Below are positions 42,383-50,503 of a DNA stretch of 64,000 nt, piece after piece. A program made the translations under genes and the position numbers. The DNA comes from Rhodococcus sp. ARC_M6 (lineage in GTDB: Bacteria; Actinomycetota; Actinomycetes; Mycobacteriales; Mycobacteriaceae): NCBI RefSeq assembly GCF_022810305.1, contig NZ_JALGQH010000001.1, positions 62,001 to 126,000 of the forward strand, in the 5' to 3' direction. Under the pieces are notes generated by a model. That model worked only from the letters and a program-made list of their open reading frames with translations, ran no database searches and was not told the origin of the DNA. Within the stretch, counting starts at the first letter, position 1. The number at the start of each line of letters is the position of its first letter.

Positions 42383-42886
42383 CTACCGCGACCCGCTCAG
42401 GGCTTGCGCGATCTGAGTCACCACTATCTCGGGGGTGAGCGTCAACTGATGCCACGTGAAGCGCAGGACGTGCCAGCCCGCGTTCACCAGAATGTTCTGG
42501 CGGTGCGCGTCGGAGTTGAACCGATCCACGTTGCCGTGCCAGGCCCAGCCGTCAACCTCGATTGCCAGGGCGTGAGCGACAAATGCCACGTCGATAACGT
42601 AGCCGCAACTGCGGTACTGGGGAGTCCAACCCGAAATCCGGTGAAGCCGCAATAGCTGGTGCAGGGTCCGTTCTGCTTCGGATTCACCGCCGTCACCGGC
42701 GGCCTTCAGTAATCGGGCTGCGACGGCGCTTCCCGTGCGGCCGAGGTTGCGTCGGTGTGCTGCCTCGAGTGAGCTCGGCGACGTATGGCGCTGCAGGGTT
42801 GCGAACAGTTGGTCAATGAGGACTGTTCTGTGTTGTTTGATGCAGTTCTGTCCATCCTGTGCCGCCATGATTTTGTTCGTGCTCAT
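42383..42886 (-). CDS. DUF559 (endonuclease-like) protein, probably N-terminally short
   Basis: About 167 residues. The C-terminal half is a DUF559/Vsr-like PD-(D/E)xK fold: ESEAERTLHQLLRLHRI, YVIDVAFVAHALAIEVDGWAWH, NILVNAGWHVLRFTWHQL. Actinobacterial relatives are often near 300 residues with an extra N-terminal domain, which is missing here. The start is uncertain (ATG 42886, ATG 42868 or GTG 42907; no clear ribosome site). DNA cleavage activity is not established for this family. Confidence 0.7.
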   Translation of the reverse strand: MSTNKIMAAQDGQNCIKQHRTVLIDQLFATLQRHTSPSSLEAAHRRNLGRTGSAVAARLLKAAGDGGESEAERTLHQLLRLHRISGWTPQYRSCGYVIDVAFVAHALAIEVDGWAWHGNVDRFNSDAHRQNILVNAGWHVLRFTWHQLTLTPEIVVTQIAQALSGSR

Positions 42887-42934
42887 GTCCACTTGGACGC
42901 GGCGCACGCTGGAGGTTCCGCTGCCGTGCTGATC

Positions 42935-42973
42935 GTGAAGGGTTTCGCTCGCTCAGCGAACGAAACCCTTCAC
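42935..42973. repeat. REP-like hairpin, copy 1
   Basis: GTGAAGGGTTTCGCTCGCT followed by CAGCGAACGAAACCCTTCAC: a 39-bp near-perfect inverted repeat flanked by TGAT/ATCA. It lies between the 3' end of the secreted-protein gene and the 5' end of the DUF559 gene, and probably acts as a terminator. Confidence 0.8.
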
Positions 42974-42980
42974 AATCAGG

Positions 42981-43451
42981 TCAGCTTCCGTAGACGAGCG
43001 CGGGGAGCAACGATGAACCCATCGATGAACCCACGACCGCCGACCCCATGCCGAGCGGAAGGAGTACGGACATCATGTTCTGGTAGTCAACAGCCTCGAT
43101 CGGCGGCAGTCCCGGGATCGGATTGGGAACCGGCGCGTGACGCTCCCAAGCTCCACAGCGGTTGGAGGTGAAGCTTGTGTCGCCCCACATCACTTGGATT
43201 GTTTGGGCGCCGTCGCCGAAGCTGTTTTCGATGATGGTGCGACCGGATCCCGTTCGCTCCCAGTAGCAGGTCCGGCCACCGGAAGTGCTCCACAGGCCGG
43301 GCAACATCTGGCCTTCCCCACCTCCGACACGGTAGACGCCATCGGTGCCGCCGGGAATATAGGTGCCTGCGTTGGCGACACCGCCACCCGCGAGTGCCAA
43401 ACCGACGGCCGATGCAGCGCACAACAGTGCCCCGACAAACTTCTTCTTCAC
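42981..43451 (-). CDS. Small secreted protein with Gly-Ser C-terminus
   Basis: 156 residues from a GTG at 43451 preceded by GGGAGAA. This start gives a clean signal peptide (MKKKFVGALLCAASAVGLALA, cleavage near VANAG). The mature domain has two Cys (GRTCYWERTG; SNRCGAWERH), and the C-terminus GSSMGSSLLPALVYGS is hydrophobic and ends in Gly-Ser, like the surface proteins of the first island. I recognise no functional family. A REP-like hairpin follows the stop. Confidence 0.83.
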   Translation of the reverse strand: MKKKFVGALLCAASAVGLALAGGGVANAGTYIPGGTDGVYRVGGGEGQMLPGLWSTSGGRTCYWERTGSGRTIIENSFGDGAQTIQVMWGDTSFTSNRCGAWERHAPVPNPIPGLPPIEAVDYQNMMSVLLPLGMGSAVVGSSMGSSLLPALVYGS

Positions 43452-43529
43452 TAATTCTCCCAATGCTCGCAAACTTGACTTGCGAACATTATCGGACCAG
43501 TCGGTCTAATTTTGTGGAGCCCTCTGATT

Positions 43530-43568
43530 GTGAAGGATTTCACTCGCTCAGCGAACGAAATCTTTCAC
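43530..43568. repeat. REP-like hairpin, copy 2
   Basis: Same 39-bp hairpin family (GTGAAGGATTTCACTCGCT / CAGCGAACGAAATCTTTCAC), flanked by TGATT/AATCA. It sits just after the stop of the dioxygenase-like gene (43576). Confidence 0.8.
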
Positions 43569-43575
43569 AATCAGG

Positions 43576-44517
43576 TCAGGTATCGATGCCAAGGTTGATG
43601 ACTGCGAGGTAGGTGCCGTCCGACTGCTTTTCGACGGTCATGATGCCGGTCTCGTCGAAGATCCCGTCGCTGGCGTTGGTGGTGTTGCTCTCGCGGCCGG
43701 TGTGTTCGCTGTACGGACTGGTGGCATACACCGCGTTGAGGAGGGACTCGTCGAAGAAGGTCTGCGTGGTGAGGACAGTCTTCTTGTCGATGTGCACCTT
43801 GACGTGAATGTGCGTGGTGCGGCCCATGTACCAGCCGGGGAAGATGGTGGTGAACTGGGCGATGCCGTTGGTGTCCGTGGTCTGGGCGCCGCGCAAATAG
43901 GTGCCGTCGTCTGTGGTGGTGGCTTCGCTGTCGCCGACGCTGTAGGAGCCGTCGGAGGTTTCGCCGGAGCCGCCCATTCCGCCACCGCCTCCTGCTGGGG
44001 GCTGACCCATCCCACCGCCTGACGGGGGTTCGCCCATTCCGCCGGCCGGCGGAGTTCCGCCTCCTCCGCCACCGTTGGCGCTCACTGAACCGGATTCGAA
44101 GCCGGAGTACACACCGCCGGCGTCGCAGTGCCAGATCTCGACGACGGCATTGTTGACGGCGCCGATGCTGCCGTCGACGTTGCACTGGCTGTTGTCCTGC
44201 ACCCGCATGGCAACCTGCAGGGTGGTGCCGGGGCGATCTTCGCGGATGTCGCTGCGGATGGAATCGACGTCGAACCAGTAGGGGCCCTGAGTTTCTTCCT
44301 TACTCATGACGCACTGGGGTGCCTTGGCGAGCAGCGCGGTGACGGCGTCACCCGGGGTGGCGGTGGTGGTTGTCGATGCCACCGCAGTGGCCGACGTGGT
44401 GGTGCCACTGTTGCCGCCGCAGGCGGCGATGAGTCCGCCCAAGCTGATGGTTCCGCCGAGCGCCAGAGCCCGCCTGCGGCTCACTCGTTGCCGACTGATT
44501 TCGATGTCTTTGTTCAC
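43576..44517 (-). CDS. Exported intradiol-dioxygenase-like lipoprotein
   Basis: 313 residues. Twin-arginine start (VSRRRALAL) and lipobox with Cys33 (GLIAAC), so probably Tat-exported and lipid-anchored. The intradiol dioxygenase fold shows candidate Fe ligands: Tyr in CDAGGVYSGF, Tyr in FPGWYMGRTTHIHVKV, and the two His in HIH. Odd feature: a Gly/Pro/Met-rich insert of about 40 residues (GGMGEPPSGGGMGQPP) splits the domain after the first Tyr. The substrate is unknown; family members act on catechols or hydroxyquinols. Confidence 0.88.
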   Translation of the reverse strand: MNKDIEISRQRVSRRRALALGGTISLGGLIAACGGNSGTTTSATAVASTTTTATPGDAVTALLAKAPQCVMSKEETQGPYWFDVDSIRSDIREDRPGTTLQVAMRVQDNSQCNVDGSIGAVNNAVVEIWHCDAGGVYSGFESGSVSANGGGGGGTPPAGGMGEPPSGGGMGQPPAGGGGGMGGSGETSDGSYSVGDSEATTTDDGTYLRGAQTTDTNGIAQFTTIFPGWYMGRTTHIHVKVHIDKKTVLTTQTFFDESLLNAVYATSPYSEHTGRESNTTNASDGIFDETGIMTVEKQSDGTYLAVINLGIDT

Positions 44518-44578
44518 GCGTCTACCTCCACTGTGGCTGTTGGCTCAATGGTGGATGGGCGACCTGGCGCGGGGCTGG

Positions 44579-45505
44579 CTACTCGCTGTGAACTTGCTGG
44601 GAGAGCATCTGGATGCTGGAGGTGGCGCGGACGTAGACCTGGCCCGTGTTGTCGACGATGCGGGATTCGATCAGTGCAAGCCTGCGACCGGCGCGGATCA
44701 CGTCGGCTTCGGCGCGCATCACGGGCCCGTCGATGCTGGGGGAGCGCAAGAAGTCGATTTTGTGGTCGAGAACGCGGTAGTCCTGTTCGGTGATGGTCAG
44801 GGTCTGGGCGGCAAGGCCGGTGATGACGTCGACGACCGAGATGAGGACGCCGCCCTGTACTGCTCCGAGGGGGTTTGCCATCCACTCGACCGGCGCAACT
44901 TCACCGACGACGGAGCCGGGTGTCACCTCGGACACGGTGAGGTCGAGGAGTCCGGCGAGCGGTCCGCGCTTGATTGTTCCGGCGAGGATTCCCTCGACGA
45001 CGTCGGATCCACTGCGTCCGGTCAGATCGCTGACACCCTCCGGGATCGGCACCTCGAAGGGCTGGGCTTCCATGTAGTCGTCGATGCCTACGACGGGTGG
45101 CCGTGTGACGATCATGGCGCGGCCGGCCATCACGGCGAGGAGGGTGTTGTTGCCGTCGCGTAGTTCACCGGACGCCAGTCCGACGCCGTCGTCGAGATGC
45201 ACGAGTGTGCCTACGGCTCCGACACTTCCGGCCCGCGGGAAATCGGCAGCAGTGCTGACGGTGATCTGTGCGAGCACCGACTGATGGTCGGAGGTGAGTC
45301 CGGAATACACGGCTCCGCCGGTGACTCCGTCGAGCATGACGCCGATAGATCCGAGCACGGTGCGGCCACGATGATCCTGAAAGCGTTCGCCGGTTTCCTG
45401 GGCAAAGGTGAGACTGCCGGGCGCTACCGCAACCGCGCGAATATCCATCAGAGTGTTGAGAGGATCAAGCTTCTTGACGGGCGCGGCGGAGTAATCGATG
45501 CTCAT
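44579..45505 (-). CDS. Acyl-CoA thioesterase-like protein with two hotdog domains
   Basis: 308 residues with two hotdog (PaaI/4HBT-like) units. The first is at about 20-140 (RTVLGSIGVMLDGVTGGAVYSG). The second is at about 165-300 (MANPLGAVQGGVLISVVDVITGLAAQTLT, the helix with the usual Gly-Gly-x-hydrophobic pattern). Likely hydrolyses a CoA thioester; substrate unknown. ATG at 45505. A small gap separates it from the lipoprotein gene. Confidence 0.85.
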   Translation of the reverse strand: MSIDYSAAPVKKLDPLNTLMDIRAVAVAPGSLTFAQETGERFQDHRGRTVLGSIGVMLDGVTGGAVYSGLTSDHQSVLAQITVSTAADFPRAGSVGAVGTLVHLDDGVGLASGELRDGNNTLLAVMAGRAMIVTRPPVVGIDDYMEAQPFEVPIPEGVSDLTGRSGSDVVEGILAGTIKRGPLAGLLDLTVSEVTPGSVVGEVAPVEWMANPLGAVQGGVLISVVDVITGLAAQTLTITEQDYRVLDHKIDFLRSPSIDGPVMRAEADVIRAGRRLALIESRIVDNTGQVYVRATSSIQMLSQQVHSE

Positions 45506-45550
45506 GCCTCGAGTATTACCGGGGGCACCGGGCGTGCCGGAGACCGGGTC

Positions 45551-46306
45551 TCAACCACCGATACGGGCGTGCATTTCCCAGACGAGGACTTCTGCTCCGG
45601 CTTCGGAAGTCAGTTGTTGTCCACCGGACGAGGTCAGGCGCACTGCGTCACCTTGATGCAACGTCCCGACGCCTTCCATTTCTACTGTGCCGTCGGCGAC
45701 GAACACGTGCAGGAACGGTGCGCTCGGAAGGTTCACAGCTTTACCGGGGTGCAAGCGGGCGACGTGCAGAGCCGCATGTTTGTTGTTGATGCGTATGGCC
45801 GAATGATCCTTGTACTGCGGCATTCCCGAAGCGACGGGGATCAGGCCGCCGCGCAGGAGCTCGTCGTCGATTTCGAGTTGTTCGTATCCGGGCGTGAGGC
45901 CGGCCTCGTCGGGGACCACCCACATCTGGACGAAATGCACAGGATCGGAATGCTGTTGGCCGCCGAGGCGCCAGGAATCGTTTTTCTCGCTGTGCATGAT
46001 GCCGCTGCCGGCGCTCATCCGTTGTGCGAGTCCGGGATAGATGACGCCGGAGTGGCCGATGGAATCCTGGTGGACCAGTGAACCCCGGAGCACCCACGTG
46101 ACGATTTCCATGTCTTGGTGTGGGTGCGTGTCGAATCCGCTTCCGGCAAGCACGGTGTCGTCGTTGTTGACGAGGAGAAGCCCGTGGTGGGTGTTGTCGG
46201 GATCGTAGTGCTGACCGAAGGAGAAGGAGTGCTTTGAATCCAGCCAGGAGATGCGGGATTTCAAGCGGTCGCCGGATCGGTGTACGTCGATATGTGAAGC
46301 CAGCAT
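45551..46306 (-). CDS. Pirin-family protein (YhaK-like cupin)
   Basis: 251 residues. Bicupin with metal-type motif GFDTHPHQDMEIVTWVLRG (about 59-77) and SAGSGIMHSEKN. GGAG upstream of the ATG at 46306. Pirins can act as quercetinases or redox sensors; this one's role is not known. It follows the second pirin gene by 41 bp, so the two are probably co-transcribed. Confidence 0.88.
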   Translation of the reverse strand: MLASHIDVHRSGDRLKSRISWLDSKHSFSFGQHYDPDNTHHGLLLVNNDDTVLAGSGFDTHPHQDMEIVTWVLRGSLVHQDSIGHSGVIYPGLAQRMSAGSGIMHSEKNDSWRLGGQQHSDPVHFVQMWVVPDEAGLTPGYEQLEIDDELLRGGLIPVASGMPQYKDHSAIRINNKHAALHVARLHPGKAVNLPSAPFLHVFVADGTVEMEGVGTLHQGDAVRLTSSGGQQLTSEAGAEVLVWEMHARIGG

Positions 46307-46347
46307 GAGGTTCTCCTTCGGTCCGGATTCTTTCAGACTACGAGGTG

Positions 46348-47313
46348 TCAGCTCAGTGTTTCGTGAGCTGCGGGGATGGATCCGAGGCGTCCGGCCTGGA
46401 AGTCCTCGAAGGCCTGCATGACCTCGGACTTGGTGTTCATGACAAACGGACCGGCCATGGCGATGGGTTCGCGGATCGGCTTGCCGCCGAGGATGAAGAC
46501 CTCGAGCGATTCGGTCCGTGAATCTTGGCGATCGGATGCTGCGATGGTGATGGTGTCGCCGCGCCCGAAGACCGTTGTCTGTCCGGCGCGAACGGGCCGA
46601 CGCTCGGCGCCGACGGTTCCCTCACCGGCAAGAACGTAGACGAGGGCGTTGAAGTCCGGGTTCCATGGCAATGTGACGCTGGCGCCGGGGGCAATGGTTG
46701 TGTGAGACAGTGCGATTGGTGTGTACGTCGATCCGGGGCCAGCGTGGCCGGCGATCTCTCCGGCGATAACGCGAACCAAGGCGCCGCCGTCGGGGGAGGA
46801 AACCAGTGCAACCTTGTTGCCGGTGATGTCCTGGTAGCGCGGTGCTGCCATCTTGTTGTTGCGGGGCAGGTTCACCCATAGTTGGACGCCGTGGAAGAGG
46901 CCGCCGCTGACAACGAGGTGCTCCGGGGGAGTTTCGATATGGAGGATGCCGCCGCCGGCTGTCATCCACTGGGTGTCGCCGCCGCTGATCACGCCGCCGC
47001 CGCCGTTGGAGTCCTGGTGTTCCATGATGCCGTCGATCATGTAGGTGACGGTCTCGAAGCCGCGGTGCGGATGCCAGGGGGTGCCCTTGGGCTCACCGGG
47101 CGCGTAGTTGACCTCGCCCATCTGGTCCATGTGAATGAAGGGGTCGAGCGCGGAGAGGTCGATGCCGGCGAATGCTCGGTGGACGGGGAATCCTTCGCCT
47201 TCGTATCCGATCGGTGCGGTGGTGATGCTCTTGACCGGGCGGTTGACGGCAGACGAAGCCGGCTCGTCGAGGCGGGGCAGGGACAAGATGTTCTCGACTG
47301 TCACAGCAGGCAT
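46348..47313 (-). CDS. Pirin-family protein
   Basis: 321 residues from the ATG at 47313 (GAGGAGAA upstream; the frame extends to 47349 without a better start). The N-terminal cupin with PWHPHRGFETVTYMIDG and GGGILHIETPPEH carries the His-His-His-Glu metal set of pirins. The C-terminal cupin (about 190-300) lacks it. A MarR-type palindrome lies 22 bp upstream, fitting substrate-induced control. Confidence 0.9.
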   Translation of the reverse strand: MPAVTVENILSLPRLDEPASSAVNRPVKSITTAPIGYEGEGFPVHRAFAGIDLSALDPFIHMDQMGEVNYAPGEPKGTPWHPHRGFETVTYMIDGIMEHQDSNGGGGVISGGDTQWMTAGGGILHIETPPEHLVVSGGLFHGVQLWVNLPRNNKMAAPRYQDITGNKVALVSSPDGGALVRVIAGEIAGHAGPGSTYTPIALSHTTIAPGASVTLPWNPDFNALVYVLAGEGTVGAERRPVRAGQTTVFGRGDTITIAASDRQDSRTESLEVFILGGKPIREPIAMAGPFVMNTKSEVMQAFEDFQAGRLGSIPAAHETLS

Positions 47314-47334
47314 GTCGTTCTCCTCGTACTCAAG

Positions 47335-47352
47335 TAGTTGATTGTTCAACTA
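47335..47352. promoter_or_regulatory. Operator candidate upstream of pirin gene
   Basis: TAGTTGA-TTGT-TCAACTA: 7-bp arms, typical of MarR-type sites that often control pirin genes. No MarR gene is adjacent. Confidence 0.55.
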
Positions 47353-47401
47353 TCTCATGAGGAGTCAACAATGTCGAGTCGGAGATATTCCCGGGCTGAT
47401 C

Positions 47402-47440
47402 GTGAAGGATTTCGCTCGCTCAGCGAACGAAATCCTTCAC
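47402..47440. repeat. REP-like hairpin, copy 3
   Basis: GTGAAGGATTTCGCTCGCT / CAGCGAACGAAATCCTTCAC, a perfect member of the same hairpin family, 8 bp beyond the aldehyde dehydrogenase stop. Probable terminator. Confidence 0.8.
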
Positions 47441-47448
47441 AAACAGAA

Positions 47449-48816
47449 TCAGTTCTTGATGCTCAGCACCCGGGTCTCCAGGAAGTCATGGACACCGGCT
47501 TCTCCGCCTTCACGGCCGAAGCCACTGCTCTTCATGCCGCCGAAGGGGAGTTCCACTTCGAGTGCGTTGTGAGTGTTCACCCAGACCTGGCCGGCGTCGA
47601 TCTGTTCGGCTACCGCGACGGCAGCAGCTTGCTCTCCCCAGACCGAAGCGCCCAGTCCGAATTCCTGGCTGTTCAATGTGGAGACCACTGCATCGACGTC
47701 GGTGTAGGCCACGACGGGGAATGCCAAACCGAACTGTTCGAACTTGACGATGTCGCTGTTGTCGTCCACCCCGCGTACCAGTGCCGGCTCCATGAAGTAG
47801 CCGGGGAGTGTGGTGACTCGGTTGCCGCCGACGATGTCGGCGCCGTCGGCACGGGCCTTGTCGAGCAGTCCCTGCACGTACTCGAGCTGAGCGGAATTGT
47901 GCAGCGGCCCGGCTGTTGTTCCGGGCGTCGATCCGTCGCCCACCACCACGGTGGACATCGCAGCTTCGAAGGCGGCGCAGAACGCGTCGACCTTATCTGC
48001 GGGAACGTAGGCGCGCTTGGGCGCGATGCACATCTGGCCACTGTTGAAGAACGCAGCATTGGCCAAAAAGCCTGCAGCGTAATTGATATCCGCAGTGTCG
48101 AGAATGATCGCGGGGTCATTGCCGCCGAGTTCGAGAGTAACCGGCGTGATGGTGTCGGCGGCCTGCTTCATGATCGCCTTGCCGACGCTCGTGGAACCGG
48201 TGAACGACACCTTGCGCACCGCGGAGTGCTCGATCAAGGCCTTGCCGGTATCCGGTCCGCCGTAGACGATATCGAGGACACCTTCCGGGAGGATGGACTG
48301 CAGGATGCGGACAACCTCACCGACGACCAGCGAAACAGATTCGGCGGGCTTGACCAGAACGGTGTTGCCGGCAGCGAGCGCGGGTGCAATCTTCGCCATC
48401 ATGAGGAAGATCGGGAAGTTCCACGGCACGATGGCTGCCACAACGCCCAAGGGGCGGTGCTGAATTCGCGCTTCTCGAATCGGTGATGCGGGTGCTTCGG
48501 ATTCGTCGGCCCAATCGAGACGGGCGAAGTGCGCAAGGCAGCGCGCCGAGATCCAGACTTCACCGCTCGAGTCGCTGAGAGATTTTCCTTGCTCGGCGGT
48601 GAGTAGGGCGGAGATCGTGGGGGTCTGGCGCATGAGTTCGTAGGAACACGCGGCGAGCAGGCCCTGCCGTGTGCTCCGCGAGGTGCGCCAGTTCGCAAAT
48701 GCAGCTTGCGCAGCAACAGCTTTCGCGTCAAGCTCGGCGGGTGTCGTGATGGATGTGCGCCCGACCTCTTCGAGGGTGGCGGGGTTGATCGAGATCAGTA
48801 CGTTGTCGATGCTCAT
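47449..48816 (-). CDS. NAD(P)-dependent aldehyde dehydrogenase
   Basis: 455 residues. VVAAIVPWNFPIFLMMAKIAPALAAGNTVLVKP, the nucleotide-binding FTGSTSVGKAIM, Glu in LELGGNDP and catalytic Cys in FFNSGQMCIAPKR. It is slightly shorter than the usual 480 residues at the N-terminus. The gene lies 14 bp after a short-chain dehydrogenase, so the pair could convert an alcohol to an aldehyde and then an acid. Substrate unknown. Confidence 0.93.
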   Translation of the reverse strand: MSIDNVLISINPATLEEVGRTSITTPAELDAKAVAAQAAFANWRTSRSTRQGLLAACSYELMRQTPTISALLTAEQGKSLSDSSGEVWISARCLAHFARLDWADESEAPASPIREARIQHRPLGVVAAIVPWNFPIFLMMAKIAPALAAGNTVLVKPAESVSLVVGEVVRILQSILPEGVLDIVYGGPDTGKALIEHSAVRKVSFTGSTSVGKAIMKQAADTITPVTLELGGNDPAIILDTADINYAAGFLANAAFFNSGQMCIAPKRAYVPADKVDAFCAAFEAAMSTVVVGDGSTPGTTAGPLHNSAQLEYVQGLLDKARADGADIVGGNRVTTLPGYFMEPALVRGVDDNSDIVKFEQFGLAFPVVAYTDVDAVVSTLNSQEFGLGASVWGEQAAAVAVAEQIDAGQVWVNTHNALEVELPFGGMKSSGFGREGGEAGVHDFLETRVLSIKN

Positions 48817-48830
48817 GGGAAAACTCCTGA

Positions 48831-49649
48831 CTAGGCTGTGGCGGTGGCCATTGCGGCCATGGCAGGCGCGATGTACGAGCGGAAGATCATGGCGCTGAAT
48901 CCGCCGTCGATCGGGATGTCGGCTCCACTGATCCAGGCAGCGTCCGACGAGGCGAGGAAGATGATGGCGTCGGCAATCTCGCCGGGCTGCGCATGGCGTC
49001 CGGCCCAGGTGACGGCACCGGAGATTGCGGCGTCACCCATGGTGGCCGTGAAATCCTTCAGCAGCGGTGTCCCGACGGTGCCGGGGGAGACGGAGTTGGA
49101 GCGCAGGCCGATGTGCTTGCCGTCGACGGCAAGGTTGCCGGCGTTGATGATGGCGGCTTCCTTGGAGACGTTGTAGCAGACCTCGTCGATGTTGGGGAAG
49201 TCTGCGAGCGAATGCAGCGCCTCTTCCCAGTTATCAATGGCCAGAAAAGCATTGAGGCGGGCAAAGTTCTGCTGCCACAAGAATCCGGCTTGCGATGCGG
49301 TGGTGACGACGGCCGGGTCGGCGGTGAACTTGGGCAGCAGCAACCGAGTGAGGTCGCGAGGGGCGAGTGCGTTGATCGACATGACGGTGCGCCACGGCAG
49401 AGTAGCGGCGACGCCGGCGTTGTTGATCAGTACGTCGATCGGGCCTTCGATCTGGGCGGCGATTGCCTCGACTCCGGCTTGGGTCGAGAGGTCGCCGACA
49501 ATCATCTGGGAGACGGAATCGCTCGTGGAAGGGACGCGGTCGATGCCGATGACGGTTGCGCCGAGTGCGGCAAGTTTGGTGGCGGCCTGCGCTCCGATGC
49601 CGGACGAGCAACCTGTGAGGACAACGGTTTTTCCGGTGTAGTCGATCAT
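48831..49649 (-). CDS. Short-chain dehydrogenase (coniferyl-alcohol/3-alpha-HSD-like)
   Basis: 272 residues from the ATG at 49649 with AGGAG upstream; the frame is open to 49847, but that would cross the operator. TGCSSGIGAQAATKLAALGATVIGIDR (binding fold), NNAG, and CYNVSKEA with the YxxxK active site. The short Rossmann segment and long insert before YNVSK resemble coniferyl-alcohol/3-alpha-hydroxysteroid dehydrogenases. First gene of an operon with the aldehyde dehydrogenase. Confidence 0.88.
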   Translation of the reverse strand: MIDYTGKTVVLTGCSSGIGAQAATKLAALGATVIGIDRVPSTSDSVSQMIVGDLSTQAGVEAIAAQIEGPIDVLINNAGVAATLPWRTVMSINALAPRDLTRLLLPKFTADPAVVTTASQAGFLWQQNFARLNAFLAIDNWEEALHSLADFPNIDEVCYNVSKEAAIINAGNLAVDGKHIGLRSNSVSPGTVGTPLLKDFTATMGDAAISGAVTWAGRHAQPGEIADAIIFLASSDAAWISGADIPIDGGFSAMIFRSYIAPAMAAMATATA

Positions 49650-49840
49650 GACGTGATGCTCCTGTTGCCGTGGAGGGAATGGCTGGATCTGCAGCGAAGA
49701 CGACTCGAAATCTCTAGTTGCAGTGAAGAATTGCAACTTCGCGAAGGCGAATGCTGGAGACAGAACCGTATTCGTTGCGAGTGCGACATGGGTATTCCCG
49801 GTGAGTGGGACTAAGGATTTCCGGGTGGAATTCAGCACTA

Positions 49841-49869
49841 TTGACACGTGTCAAAAATCTGCCTACGAT
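49841..49869 (+). promoter_or_regulatory. Promoter with overlapping 14-bp palindromic operator
   Basis: TTGACACGTGTCAA (49841-49854) is a perfect palindrome whose first half doubles as a -35 box. TACGAT at 49864-49869 is a good -10 with a 17-bp spacer. Position and form suggest autoregulation by the TetR protein that follows, and control of the divergent SDR operon. Confidence 0.7.
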
Positions 49870-49912
49870 GTGGCCTGGCTCACAAATGCGTCGAGATGAG
49901 AGGTGGAACGAG

Positions 49913-50503
49913 TTGTCGGACAAGGGCGAGTTTCGACGCGAGTCGATCTTGCGTGCCTTGGAAAACCTTCTCGAGACAACAACTCTCAATGATCTGAACG
50001 TTCGCGACATTTCGCAGGCGGCTGGTGTGACTCGCTCGGCCTTCTATTTCTACTTCGACAACAAGTCCGTCGCAGTTCGTGAACTCACCAAAGAAGTCGA
50101 CGAGGAAGTTGCCGTTGCCTCTGCCATCTACTGCGACGGAGACGGCGATCCTGCAAAGTTGATCGAGGAGATGATCACCGCAGTACAGGGCACCTGGATG
50201 AGGCACCCGCATTTGCTTCGGGCAATGCGTGACGCCCGGTCTTCAGATCCGGGGGTTGAGGATCTCTGGGATCGCGGGCTCGAGAGTTTCATCGAACCTG
50301 TTGCCGCAGTCATAAACTCGGAGCGCAGTGCCGGTCGCGCACCGGAGGGTGCCGACGCCGGCATGCTTGCATTGATTCTGATGGAGGCCATTGAGCGGAT
50401 CGGTAATCGCTATTGGATTGGCGACCACCATGCTGTAGATGTGGAAGCGTCGAAGCAAGCACTTGTCGGGGTATGGATGGGAGCGATTTATGGCCGCGTA
50501 TGA
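49913..50503 (+). CDS. TetR-family regulator (EthR-like)
   Basis: 196 residues from a TTG at 49913 preceded by GAGAGGTGG. The promoter at 49841-49869 places the message start near 49876, which argues against the longer frame from 49805; ATG 49886 is an alternative with no ribosome site. HTH: ILRALENLLETTTLNDLNVRDISQAAGVTRSAFYFYFDNKSVAV, like EthR. Probably represses the divergent SDR/ALDH operon and its own operon with the AhpD-like gene. Confidence 0.87.
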   Translation: MSDKGEFRRESILRALENLLETTTLNDLNVRDISQAAGVTRSAFYFYFDNKSVAVRELTKEVDEEVAVASAIYCDGDGDPAKLIEEMITAVQGTWMRHPHLLRAMRDARSSDPGVEDLWDRGLESFIEPVAAVINSERSAGRAPEGADAGMLALILMEAIERIGNRYWIGDHHAVDVEASKQALVGVWMGAIYGRV

